DNA of 22,904 nucleotides from Priapulus caudatus (lineage: Eukaryota; Priapulida; Priapulimorpha; Priapulimorphida; Priapulidae), in NCBI RefSeq assembly GCF_000485595.1, contig NW_014577199.1, forward strand, positions 206,894 through 229,797, read 5' to 3'. Under the pieces are notes generated by a model. That model searched no databases. It saw nothing but the letters and a program-made list of their open reading frames with translations, and was not told the DNA's origin. Positions 1 through 9,811 of the stretch are shown here, piece after piece. The stretch's first letter is position 1; every line of letters begins with the position of its first letter. The position numbers and the translations under genes were made by a program.

Positions 1-1598
1 AGCGGGTAAAGGTAGGTTTCAGATCAACGTAGAAATCAAGTGCATTAAACGGTAGAAAATTGAACGTAGAGATCATTGAACGTTGAAATCAGTGTGCAGC
101 TTTGTTGTGTTGTGCGTGGTCCCCCTGCATTAAGGAGGATCCCCATACGTAGCTTTTATTACATACGGAATACCCCGTACAGACTGTAAAATTTGATATG
201 GTATGTTGTCATTGATGTCATGATGATAATAATGATCATAACATCAAAATATGACATGAAATGCATATTGCATGTTGAAATATGTTATATGAAATATGGC
301 CGAATGTTTAATGCAATACATGCACACCGAGATTAGTGAGTACGAAACTACTGCTGTGTCACTACAGTACTTCGCAGTTCAGCATTCTACAATACAGTAA
401 AGCTAGGTTACGGCGATGCTATGTTTGTTGTGTTTACGCCAAAGTGGGTATACGCAAGCCTAAAATCTCTTTGCTCTCGTACTGTATTTATTTAACTTAG
501 TATATCCAATTTTTGTCCGGTTCGTCAGCATACAATATTCCCATAATATCCTTTCCTTGCACATCCTCGTGATTAACATGCGTCAAAATACTCACGTGTG
601 CGGCGGATTTTCGTCGAGTATTTTGACGCATGCATTATTTTACTTAAGTACAATTACTCACGCGTGCGCCGGACTTCCGTTTTTTAAGTTTTTTGTACAT
701 TTTTAAACATTGTACAATTACTGTCTTTATTATACTATTCTTTCACGCAATGATAATTACGTTGGTCTATAAATAATAATTCACTGAAGTATTATTACCT
801 ATTTTCGTCTACCCCACAAAATGTTCTTCAGCCTACGATACACTATCTCATAGTTAACGTACGTTACAATATCGTGCTAAACCATGATGGTCTGACATGT
901 CACGGTTAAGATACATTACGTTTTCGCATGTTGCGTTCTGTTTCGTTATATTAACCTTTGTATTCTACTCTTCAACAAGCAATGTGCAATTACAGTTTTC
1001 ATAGCAGCTGTCTTTTACACTATGCCTATTATAATCTCATTTTGAAACACATTACAGTAAGTCTGCTACTGCATTATCGAACTCTTGCACTGCATTCATT
1101 ATCCCTAGGCCTCTGCCAACATCAACAATCATCAAACAATCCAATCATCCAACAATCCATTTCATTTCAAAGAATCCTTATGTTGCCCGAGCATCCAGGA
1201 AACAATCGTTATATTATACGTAAAATTATGAGTGAATAATTCTTATATAGCTAAGCACGACACGCTGAAATATAACAAAGACAATATCATTTAATAGGCT
1301 TGGTCTATCTATAATTTGTTATTGATTTAATCAATCAATCAGCAACGTACAAATCGTTTTCCAATACAAAATCACAATCGAACGAGATGAGAATGAGAGA
1401 GAGAGAGAGACTGAAATGGGGCATATGGACGAATCATTAATAAACAAACCGACAGTGACAGACGTCTGGTCATATGACCCCAAAGAGCTCAAAAAAAGAT
1501 CGAAAAAATCATTGAACGATCGTCAAATTCGAGGAAAAGACGTCCGTGCAGAGAAGCGTTTGTTCCCGCGACATTTGCCATGCGCCAGATCTCGTTGA
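1..1598. other. AT-rich non-coding DNA
   Basis: No convincing exon is visible on either strand. The stretch is AT-rich with many stops in all frames; the only open frames are short, low-complexity and without recognisable domains. Near the left edge a motif close to TTGAACGTAGAAATCA recurs three times within positions 15-82 as a small diverged direct repeat. A hairpin pair lies at 577-680 and a short (GA)n run at 1395-1410. Nothing else could be assigned. Confidence 0.6.
577..632. repeat. 17-bp perfect inverted repeat (hairpin)
   Basis: The left arm at 577-593 (CATGCGTCAAAATACTC) is the exact reverse complement of 616-632, separated by a 22-base loop at 594-615. The loop region resembles a second module at 656-680 (TACTCACG-GTGCG-CGGA-TT-CG with a few substitutions), which has weaker flanking complementarity (TTAAGTA-type arms). 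This looks like a diverged pair of a short dispersed hairpin element. No function can be assigned. Confidence 0.7.
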
Positions 1599-1800
1599 TG
1601 CAGCTTGTTACCCCCGCCAAGGAGGTTATGTTTTCACCCCTGTTACGTAGTTTGTTTGTTTGTTTGTTGGTTGGTTGGTTGGTTTGTCTGTCAAGAGGAT
1701 ATCTCAAAAAGTTTTAGACGGATTTTGATGAATTTTTTTGGACGGGTTGGTCTTGGGCCAAGAACCAATCGATTAGATTTTTGTGATGATCCGGTGTAGC
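1599..1800 (+). repeat. Interspersed repeat with (TTTG)n/(TTGG)n core
   Basis: The stretch runs from a CCGCCAAGGAGGTTATG-like start through TTTG and TTGG tetranucleotide runs (1648-1684) into text reading 'acggattttgatgaattt ... ggtcttgggccaagaacc ... gattag ... gatgatccgg'. I recall this phrase pattern as a widely dispersed repeat in aquatic invertebrate genomes; that is memory, not a search. The open frame of 64 residues across it is a by-product of the repeat and is not called as a gene. Confidence 0.55.
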
Positions 1801-1921
1801 GCGAAATTTCTGACTTGCGAAATATCTGAGATAGCCCCGCCCCCGCGCCTATGCGCACGCGCACTTCGCGTGCGTCCCGACCCGACTAATCACAGCAGAG
1901 CATCACAGCTCGTCTTTGTGT
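1791..1921 (+). repeat. Left arm of outer inverted repeat
   Basis: Key blocks are GCGCGAAATTTCTGAC, GCGAAATATCTGAGATA, a CCCCGCCCCCGCGCC stretch, and CACAGCTCGTCTTTGTGT at the inner end. The same blocks occur in the same order, reverse-complemented, at 4104-4199, with an internal length difference of about 35 bases. A second copy of the GCGAAATTTCTGA...GCGAAATAT block follows at 1922-1950. Together the arms bracket the polypurine/polypyrimidine minisatellite arrays. Confidence 0.75.
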
Positions 1922-2019
1922 GCGAAATTTCTGATCTGCGAAATATATGATATAGAATGCGTATGCGCATGCGCACTTCGCATATATGCTCAAATATGGC
2001 GATTTCCACTTCAGCTAAG

Positions 2020-2890
2020 ACGCCAGCTGGTGGAGAAGGAGGAGGGAGAGAAGCTGGTGGAGAATGAGGAAGGGGAGAAGGGAGAAGCTGGTGGAGAAGG
2101 AGGAGGGGAGAAGCTGATGGAGAAGGAGGAGGGGGATAAGGGAGAAGCTGGTGGAGAAGGGGAGGGAGAAGCTGTAAGAGAAGGAGGAAGGGTGAGAAGG
2201 GAGAGCTTGGTGGAGAAGGAGGGGAGAAGCTCGGTGGAGAGAAGGAAGGAAGGGAAAGAGTGAGAAGCTGGTAGAAAGGAAGTGGAGAAGTGAGAAGGGG
2301 GTGGGATTGGAGAAGGAGGAGGGGATGAAGCTGGTGGAGAAGAAAGGAGGGGGAGATAGCTGGTGGAGAAGGAGGAGGGGAGAACGTGGTGGAGAAGGGG
2401 AGGGGAGGAAGGGAGAAGCTGAGTGGAGAAGGAGGAGAGAAAGCTGGTGGAGAAGGAGGCGGGAATAGGGAAGTTGATGGAGGGAGGCAAGCGGGAAAGG
2501 GAAACGGTGGTGGAGGAGGAGGAGGGGGAGAGCGCTGGTGGTAGGAGGAGGAGGGGAAGAAGCTGGTGGCGAGAACAGAGGAAGGGGAGCAGGAGGGGGA
2601 GAAGGGAGCTGGTTGTGAGGAGGGGGGAGAAGGGAGAAGCGTGGTGGCAGAAGAAGGAGGGAGAAGCTGGTGGAGAAGGAGTGAGGGGGGGAGAGGGAAA
2701 GCTGGTGGAGAAGGAGAGCGGGGAGAAGCTGTGTGAAGAAGGAGAAGGGGAGAAGAGCTGGTGTGAGAAGGAGGGAAAGGCTGTGTGGTATAAGGAGGAG
2801 GGTGAGAGGGAAGGAGGGGCTGCGAGAATGAGGAGGGTGAGAAGGGAAGAAGAATTGGGGGTGAGAAGGAGGTGAGAAGGGAAGAATCTG
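2020..2890 (+). repeat. Polypurine minisatellite array (GCTGGTGGAGAAGGAGG-type)
   Basis: The top strand is overwhelmingly G and A. The recurring module is close to GCTGGTGGAGAAGGAGGAG followed by a GGGAGAA segment of variable length, giving a period of roughly 26-38 bases. Pyrimidines are nearly confined to the GCTGGT part of each module. Copies differ by small indels. Such mirror-rich polypurine tracts are known to favour triplex (H-DNA) structure. Confidence 0.85.
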
Positions 2891-2934
2891 GCCAACCAAA
2901 CCCCCCTGTAATCAATGAAATGCCGCCGCAGCAG

Positions 2935-4015
2935 GCTTCTCCTTTCTCCCTTCTCCTTCTCACAGCTTCTCCTTTCTCCCCTTTCTCGTTCTCCTTCCAC
3001 CTTCTCCCCTCCTCCGTTATCTCCACCACCTTCTCCTTCTCCCTTTCTCCTTCTCAACAGCTTCTCCCTTTCTCCCTTCGTCATTTCTCCACCGCTTTCT
3101 CCCCCTCTCCTTCCTCACAGCTTCTCCCTTCCTTGCATGGTCTCACCAGCTTTTTTCCCCCTCCTCACTTCTCCACCAGCTTCTCCCTTCATTCCCCTCC
3201 TCCTTATCCACCAGTTCTCCCCTCCTCCTTCTCACACACTTCTCTCTTCTCCCTTCCTCCTTCTCCATCAGCTTCTCTTTCTTCCTTCCTTATCTCCACC
3301 AGCTTCTCCCCTCCTCTTCTCCCCAGCTTCTCCCTTCCCCCCTCCTTTCGTCCACCAGCTCCCTTCTCTCCCCTCCTTCTCCCCTTCCTCCTTCTCACCA
3401 GCTTCTGCCTTCTCCCCTTCCTCATTCTCCACCAGCTCTGCCCCTACCTCCTTTTCTCCACCAGCTTCTCCTTTCCCCCTCTTCTTCCACCAGCTCCCTT
3501 CTCCCCTCCTTCTCCCTCCTCTTCTCACCAGTCTTCCCTTCCTACCCTTCTCAACCCTTCTCCTTTCTCCACCTTTCCTCCCCTGCTCCATCCTTACTCC
3601 CGCCTCTTCTCTTCTTCCTCGCTTCTCACCAGCTTCTCTCCCTCCTCCTTCTCCACCAGCTTCTCCCCTCCTCTGTCTATCCACCAGCTTCTCCCCTTCT
3701 CCTTCTCCACCAGTTCTCCCCCTTCCTCCTTCTCATACCAGCTTCTCCCTTCTCCCCTCCTCCTTCTTCACCAGCTTCTCCCCCTCTTCTTCTCCACCAG
3801 TTCTCCCTTCTCCCTCCTTCTCACCAGCTCCCTTGCTCCCTGCCTTCATCCCCTTTCTCCTTCTCCACCAGCTTCTCCCCTTCCTCCTCTCACCAGCTTT
3901 CTCCCTCTCCTCCTTCTCCACACAGCTTTCTCCCCACTTCCTTCTACATAGCTTCTCCTCTTGCCTTCATTCTTCACTTAGCTTCTCCTACTCCACCTAC
4001 TTAGTACTACTCTAA
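2935..4015 (-). repeat. Inverted polypyrimidine minisatellite array
   Basis: This is the reverse complement of the left array: CTCCTTCTCCACCAGCTTC modules repeated about 30 times with small indels and occasional CACAG variants. It is slightly longer than the left arm, and its module order does not mirror the left arm base for base, so this is not a simple exact fold-back. The spacer between the arms (about 2891-2934) is ordinary mixed sequence. Confidence 0.85.
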
Positions 4016-4103
4016 ACTTCGTCTCCTCCCCCTCTCGCCTCACTACACCTGCTCCTTCGCTACCATGTACCAGAATGGGTATTTAGTGTATCACAACCTC
4101 GTA

Positions 4104-4199
4104 ACACAAAAGACGAGCTGTCACTTGGTCGCGTCGGCGCCGGGGCGGGGCGTATCTCAGATACTTTCGCACTGTCAGATATTTCGCGCGACAGCCGGA
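4104..4199 (-). repeat. Right arm of outer inverted repeat
   Basis: Reading the minus strand gives GCGCGAAATATCTGAC, then GTATCTGAGATACG, a CCCCGCCCC block and ACAGCTCGTCTTTTGTGT, matching 1791-1921 in order. About 35 bases present in the left arm between the GC block and the ACAGCTCGTC block are missing or replaced here. Confidence 0.7.
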
Positions 4200-5281
4200 A
4201 CCAGATCTGGATATCAGAATTTATTTTTTTTTTCATTTGTTTTTTTATGGAGAGACATTCGGGACGCATTAAACAATTCATAAGTAATACAAACAAACAA
4301 ATAAAAACACAATCGTGCGATCTTTTTTGTCAAATGTTGTTGTGGAGTAAAAATGTTCGAAACGAAATGTGAGTGTGGTTGTTGTACAGCAAGATGGGGG
4401 ACTTGTTTACGTTTGTTGGCGGAAGTTGTGCCTATCTCCCAATTGCTCTTGCTGTTTTATAATTAAACCAGTTCGTGAGCTTGGTACGTGGGCGACTCGA
4501 ATGGTCTATATCTTGAAGCCATGTCTTGTCTGAAAAACCCAATGAACGGTCCTGTCGTCGTAGCGTCCGGATACAGGGTGAGTATGTTTGACCTTCATCT
4601 AATCGTTTGGGTGCACAGGACATTCTCCTTCCTGTGGCATGCTGCAGTGCGTTTCGTGAATCAATGCCGTCGCGTAGCTTGTCTATTAGATATGCTCTAG
4701 TATCTCCTGAATTATCCGAACAGATGTTGATGCGTTTTTTAAAACAAAAGTACTCATCACGATCCAATGAGAATGGCCAGATTTTTCCAGCGCGGTATTG
4801 GCGTTACGAATTACGTTATCGGCGTCACACAAGAATTTGGTTGGGAATATCTTCACGAGTATTTATTATATAATATATATATTATTATATATATAATATA
4901 TAAATAATATATAACTATTACTGTCTCGAGGTTTAGTCGTGGGTGATTGGGTGGCGTTAATCATTTATCTTCTCATTTGTAGTGGAGCCTGATGTATCTT
5001 ACGAGAAATACTAATATGATGTGGTATACTCGTGGTTTATATCATATTTGTTTAAAAGACAATGATCTCATAGTATATAAACTGAATTATTTTCTTGATT
5101 AACAATTAATGCAATTTTTTTTCAAAAAAGGGAAACGGGGTGCATTTCATAGTACAGAATTCATTATTTAGCATATATTTTTGAAAATATCATTTTGGTA
5201 CGAAGCATTCATTAATAAGTCATAATTAAGTGAAAAAATGTCATGTGAGTAGTTTTGAAGTAATTATGTTCTTGAAAGTCA
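4200..5281. other. AT-rich non-coding DNA with (AT)n tract
   Basis: An alternating AT/TA tract occupies about 4864-4917. The remainder is AT-rich with stops in all frames. One short stretch around 4461-4583 ends in a good GTGAGT donor, but its translation matches no family I know, so it is not called as an exon. Confidence 0.5.
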
Positions 5282-5329
5282 GTGGACGCGGCGGGTCAGG
5301 GTTACACTCCGGTTGGTAGAATATTTGAC

Positions 5330-5545
5330 AGCACGCGCGCACACACAGAATCACCAGCACACGCGCGCACGCACGCACACACCGCATTCACACAACACGG
5401 GCATTGCGCCACGGCACAATCACGACCGCGCACCACGCACACACCGTTACCAATATTACACACCACACGGCGCGCGATCAACATCACGCACGAGACACAA
5501 TGCCACACGCACACACACGCATACATAATACATACATGTATACAT
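5330..5545. repeat. CA/CG-rich alternating purine-pyrimidine tract
   Basis: CACACA and CGCGCACGCAC runs interrupted by short mixed stretches. Alternating purine-pyrimidine DNA of this kind can adopt Z-form. His/Thr-rich open frames on the plus strand and Cys/Val-rich frames on the minus strand are simple-sequence by-products. Confidence 0.75.
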
Positions 5546-5830
5546 ACATACATACATATAATACATACATACATACATACATACATACATACATAACATA
5601 TACTAACATACATACATAACATCATTAGCATAGAATACTACATTATACATTACATTACATAACATAATATACATTACATAATACTCCATACATACAACAT
5701 ACATACATACATACATACATGACAATACGATCTAATACAACATACATACATACATACATACATACATACATACTACATACATACTATACATTACATACAT
5801 CTACACACACACACACGCACACGCACACGC
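5521..5830. repeat. (CATA)n microsatellite, compound
   Basis: Long runs of CATA/ATAC (for example 5558-5593, 5696-5720 and 5741-5779) are interrupted by imperfect units, then pass into CACACG repeats at about 5801-5832. The irregular interruptions suggest either an old locus or noisy consensus sequence. Confidence 0.85.
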
Positions 5831-5949
5831 ACATAACATGCACACTCATTAAACTGCAGCGTATCTCGTGAGGTTTGTCTTAAAATTTTTGTCTTACAGC
5901 TGTGCACGGCAATTGATTGGCCTGTTATACACGCAGCCGCAATGGGCTT

Positions 5950-6061
5950 TGGTGTGTGCGTCACTGATCTCTATAATATAATCTGTATAGGGCATTGGCC
6001 TATCCGCGCTTTACATGAAAGTGACGCCACAGCGCCATCTTCCAACTCACTCCCAAAGCTG
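5950..6061 (-). repeat. Dispersed repeat, inverted copy
   Basis: The minus strand here reads CTTTGGGAGTGAGTTGGAAG, ATGGCGCTGTGGCGTCACTT, CCAATGCCCTATACAGATTA and TATTATAGAGATCAGTGACG in order. The same series occurs on the plus strand at about 9931-10045 and 15787-15897, at the start of each tandem unit. It is therefore a repeat family of at least three copies in this window. No coding potential is seen. Confidence 0.75.
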
Positions 6062-6066
6062 AATCT

Positions 6067-6781
6067 GCCGGTCTGTTGCCCCAACAACTTTCACAATGAA
6101 AAATAAGAAAACGCGGACATTCTAATTATTCAAATTAGCATGACTCAACAAAACTCGTTGAGATCCATGCTTAAGAGTTATATACAATAGTGGATATGTA
6201 TATAAAGATACATGTATGGAGCCTATAAGGCGAACGAGAAATACTACGAAAATCATTTTTTTATGGGTTGACGTCACTGAGGTCACGTGCTTACGCTAGG
6301 TTCGCAGCTTCTATCTTACTCAAATTCTAATAATCTTTGTTACCATTCGTATGAAAACAAACCTTGATATGATGAAACATGATGAAAAATATGGAAACAT
6401 GAAAGGTTTTATAATTATATATATATATTTATATTTATTTAAAGGCATATAGGCAAATATAGAATATTAGGTTAGATATACGCATACATAGCCGTACATA
6501 TCAATACTATATCTTATATATAATAATTAATATAGAGTATATATTATTATATTGCAAACCAGGCTGTGTGTAACGTCAATATACTACTACTACGGGTCTA
6601 GTACTTGGGCCTATTATTATATATTTTTATATATATGAATCGGATAGATGAAGATTTAGATGATTGATAAAAGGTTATGTTGACAGAATTATCGGTCTAA
6701 GGGTAAATATAGATATGTCTAGCTACATTATATTAGGCTTATATGCTATATTGATATAGGCAACTATTATAGCATACTATA
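6067..6781. other. AT-rich non-coding DNA
   Basis: Strongly AT-rich, including TATATA runs around 6414-6440, 6510-6550 and 6615-6640. No exon, RNA gene or longer repeat was recognised. Confidence 0.5.
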
Positions 6782-6811
6782 ATGATATCACTGGCATTAG
6801 CATTATACCCC

Positions 6812-6962
6812 AGACAGCCAACAGCCACCAGGCCAATATTGGCCCAATATCGGTTAATCTTGTGCACCAATAATATTGACCCGACATTGGCCAATATGCG
6901 GCCTGACCCCGGCTTTGACTTTGGCCCGACATCGGTGTTAACTGGTCCAGGTTGGCAGAATA
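6812..6962. repeat. GGCCAATATTGGCC-type interspersed repeat
   Basis: A GC-richer island in AT-rich DNA with recurring half-palindromic words such as GGCCAATATTGGCC, CCAATATCGG, CCCGACATTGGCC and GGCCCGACATCGG. The words overlap and form several nested small hairpins. I recall this style from invertebrate repeat families. The open frame across it (71 residues) is not called as a gene. Confidence 0.5.
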
Positions 6963-7056
6963 ATGGATTGGGGGCTAAAATGACTACACTTTCTTGAATT
7001 CAGGTGTGTGGGCATGGCATTTTTTTTGGAATTGAAAACAGACTTGTCATCATTAA

Positions 7057-8112
7057 TTATTCTGATTTCAATAAAAAATTTATTAAACTGTCGAAAATGA
7101 CATATTTAAACTCTGAGCATAAACATATGCTTGTGTCCGGCCGCCCGCCAACACAGACGTCGGCCTTGCGATGGCACGCGGTTACCTCCGCCCGCATTGC
7201 TGTAGCAGAGTGACCATCTTCTCTTCTGGAGCGTCCGTGTTGCCACTGTGTACGCGGCCACACTACGCAAACACCGCCTGCCGGTAGCGGTCGCCACCGC
7301 CGATTGCTTTCCACTTGGCGCACGCAAGCCAGGCGGCCGGGAACCACGCGACGCACTCGTAGGGTGTCTCGGCGAGCCATGCGCCGGACTCGAGCGACTC
7401 GAGCACCCAAGCGACGGAGACGACCCAGCATCCGCGCGCGATCGCCACGAGCGCGTTCAGCGTGTGGCGCTCGCGACCGCAGACGACGTGCGTCGTGTCG
7501 CAGCCAACGTCGTCGCGGAGACGGAAGCGGCCGAGCTTGCCGACGATCACGATGACCAGCTCCTGCTCGCGTCAAGACTCGTCAGGACGATGCTGCTGCT
7601 GCAGCGACTGCTGCTGCTCTGACTGCTGGTCTTCCACCGCTGCGGCCGTTGCTTCGCGGCAACGCCGGACGCATTTGCGGCAGAACTCTTCTCAGCGTAT
7701 TGGCGTGGTTTCCGGGCGGCCGAGGGTTTGAACTCCTCTATACCCGTCCGCGTCGGCACCGTCACTATTTTTAGGATTTCGACGACAGTTCTCGTCGAAT
7801 TCGCGTCATTTCGCTGACTCCACGCGGGTCTAGCAGGCTTCCCGGCTCTCTTCTTTCCTCCGATCATGATCTCGGAGCCGGACACCTCCGCGCGGGACGT
7901 CTCGTGCGGCGTGCAGAGCTTAGCAGAGCTTACGCGGTGCACCGGGCTCGCGTCGTCGAGGTGACCGGTCGCCGGCGACTCCAAGACGCTGTCCTATCGC
8001 GTCTCATTGCCACGCTCGACGCCGAGCTGTCGCCGGATGACGCGCTGGCTCGCAGCCTCTGCATTATCTCCGTTCGCAGCCGCGATTGCTGCACCTACGT
8101 TGGAGTGTCCGA
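7057..8112 (-). pseudogene. MCPH1: Microcephalin (MCPH1)-like C-terminal region with BRCT domain, broken frame
   Basis: Microcephalin is a nuclear BRCT protein of the DNA-damage response and chromosome condensation; its C-terminal BRCT pair binds phosphorylated partners. Seen: the frame at 7556-7266 contains THVVCGRERHTLNALVAIAR followed by GCWVVSVAWVLESLESG and a FPAAWLA motif. These correspond to the family's THV...TLNVLLGIARGCW...WVLWSLE and HHFPAAPLC signatures. Upstream, 8112-7547 is open apart from one TAG (7994-7996) and reads as a Ser/Arg/Lys-rich linker ending IVLTSLDA, where the family has TLVMTSMPS. Breaks: a frame change at about 7557-7575, an in-frame TAG at 7263-7265 after VFA, and a further frame change near 7185-7195. 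After the last change a tentative start of the next BRCT (EVTACHRKADVCVGG) runs to TAA at 7057. The block is GC-rich in AT-rich surroundings. It could be a real gene with consensus errors, or a pseudogene; the region that vertebrates split over several exons is continuous here. The family call is firm; intactness is not. Confidence 0.72.
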
Positions 8113-8129
8113 TCACCGACCGTCAAAGT

Positions 8130-8232
8130 CACCGACCGCGAAATTAAAATTTAACCACTCGCGAAATTGTTCGTCAGGTCTGAATTCGTGAAAATACCTG
8201 TACGTGAAAAATATGGCATATACAGTATGTTC
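8130..8232. repeat. CGCGAAA-motif interspersed repeat
   Basis: Short words such as ACCGCGAAATTAAAATTT, CTCGCGAAATTGTT, TTCGTGAAAATACCTG and TACGTGAAAAATATGG are spaced about 20-30 bases apart and end in ATATACAGTA. I recall closely similar arrays as a dispersed repeat in marine invertebrate genomes. It lies directly upstream (minus-strand sense) of the microcephalin-like block. Confidence 0.5.
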
Positions 8233-8253
8233 CTCCTTGCGTGATCCCCGTTA

Positions 8254-8271
8254 ATTGTGTAATTACACAAT
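8254..8271. repeat. 18-bp perfect palindrome
   Basis: ATTGTGTAATTACACAAT is self-complementary with no loop. It could be a binding site or chance in AT-rich DNA; nothing in the context decides this. Confidence 0.6.
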
Positions 8272-9811
8272 AACTCCTCCGGTCGTTACCACCGCTCTAA
8301 GATTCAATCACTGGATTGTGACCTTGATTGAACCGTCACGTGGTGTGTGGTACGAAAGAGGAAGACATAGAATTCGAAACTGGATATAAAATTACTGTAT
8401 CATCACCATCCCAACAAGCCTTATCAAAGAAGAAAAATTCAGACTAGTACATCTATACATACGTTGCCGCATCGGCTCTTATAATATAGTTGGACTCATG
8501 ACACAATATAACGTGACACAGTTAGGAGCCGCCTTAAGGCCGCGACAAAATGAGTCCGCGATAAACCCAAGCAATAATCGCAGAAGTCGGACGGGAAATC
8601 ATCAAATCTTAAACTAACGTCTTCTATTAAAATCCTCAAACCTAGAAATCCCGATTTCGCAGCTGAAATCATTTGAAACCTCGTTAAGAACTGGGAACTT
8701 GAGTGTAGCATGTGCCTAATACCTCCCGAGAATGTGGGAATGCTCCGTAGTCTGCGGAAGAATCATCCAGTAGCCACCCTGTTACCCTCAGCCGTCTGCT
8801 GCCGTTCCGGTGGGAGGTCGGACGACCGGAGACAGTGCACAGTGATTATCCACACGCACACACCAAAATTACCAATGTGCGGTACTAATTCGCTTAGCCT
8901 ACATTTAATTTACATCATGAAACAATACAACTTGTACAAGTACCTAAGCTCAAGAAACGTCTTCCCTATTTAGAAGATAGACAATCGGTCTCACACTTTC
9001 GGCTTAGTACACGTACTAGCGACTATGGTACAGCCTTTGCTAACACACACAAATAACAGGCACGCGCTAGTTGCTATGCTCGATGACCAACGAGAATAGC
9101 TTTCGCCAACACAAAAACATAACAAATTACAATACACTGCTAGCCGTACTAGCTGTAGCGCTATGAAGCACGAAGGTCGTTGGCTAACAGGTACTACAGA
9201 TATTCACCCGACCGTAGTTTTACGTTGTCATTTTATGTTTATATTTTATATATCGTATGTTATAGGGTATAGGCTTAGCTGTAGATTAGGGTTAGGTTTA
9301 GCGCTATTTTAGGTTAGTACACTTCTGTAGTACAAGTCTGTACACTTGTGTTATAATATAGTACCTCGGCCGTACTATCTCTTATCTGTTACGACAACAC
9401 CCTTGAGCCCTACTGATACTGCCGCTAACGCATCATCGTTGTCGAAAATCAGAAATGGCCGTCAATTCTAATTATTACTTTCAAACTACTTAAACATATA
9501 AATGCATAGACATAGGGTTCATTCACTACAAATAGGCCTACTGTAGTTAGACTTATACAATCTGCTGTATGTCAATACGCTTCTCTGGCACGAGCGTCAC
9601 AAAACAGTGGATAGGTTATATAAATAATGGCTTTATCACAAATATTTTCCCATCTTTAATGCTAACTACAAATGAAATCTCCTTCCGCATGCCATTTAAA
9701 CTGCCTGATTAGTGCAGTGATGTGTGCAACAGATCGCATTTCTTATCTAACAATTAATTTGAAATATATTTTGAGATCGTATAATTTGCTGCAGTGGAGA
9801 TTGGCTAGCAG
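8272..9811. other. Non-coding DNA, no feature recognised
   Basis: No domain-bearing frame or splice-bounded exon was identified. The longest minus-strand frame (8711-8496) is uninterrupted for 71 residues but resembles no family I know. Two TTAGG-like words near 9286-9300 are too few to be telomeric. Confidence 0.4.

Larger units (their letters stand above)
1791..4199. mobile_element. Putative foldback-type element with minisatellite arms
   Basis: Seen: an outer inverted repeat (1791-1921 versus 4104-4199), then a purine-rich minisatellite on the left (about 2020-2890), a 45-base non-repetitive spacer, and the same minisatellite inverted on the right (about 2935-4015). Known: foldback elements (FB in Drosophila, TU elements in sea urchin) have long inverted arms partly built of short tandem modules around a small central region. 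Inferred: this may be such an element or an inverted duplication of a minisatellite locus. No transposase frame and no clear target-site duplication were found. The long open frames across the arrays on both strands encode only Ser/Pro/Leu/Phe or Gly/Glu/Lys/Arg low-complexity text and are not genes. Confidence 0.45.

Noticed and set aside
1890-4015. Very long Ser/Pro/Leu/Phe-rich open frames of 290-380 residues on both strands
   Set aside because: They are translations of a purine/pyrimidine minisatellite; several frames are open at once on each strand, with no domain, no codon bias and no splice structure.
4432-4873. Possible exon ending GGATACAGG followed by GTGAGT at 4577, and overlapping minus-strand frame of 111 residues
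   Set aside because: The donor is good, but no family is recognisable, the acceptor is weak and neighbouring frames are equally open; not enough to call.
5282-5631. His/Thr-rich and Cys/Val-rich open frames, superficially like cysteine-rich secreted proteins
   Set aside because: They arise from CA, GT and CATA repeats read in different frames; the same holds at 11714-11944, 15053-15413, 15776-16195, 17177-17812 and 22292-22800.
7248-7731. Plus-strand Arg/Ser-rich open frames over the GC-rich block
   Set aside because: They are antisense shadows of the microcephalin-like frame, which carries real BRCT motifs.
8496-8711. Minus-strand 71-residue frame that might be an upstream microcephalin exon
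   Set aside because: No BRCT or other motif, no convincing splice sites and ordinary length for chance in this composition.
9280-9320. TTAGGGTTAGG words suggestive of telomere sequence
   Set aside because: Only about two units embedded in mixed AT-rich DNA; no array.
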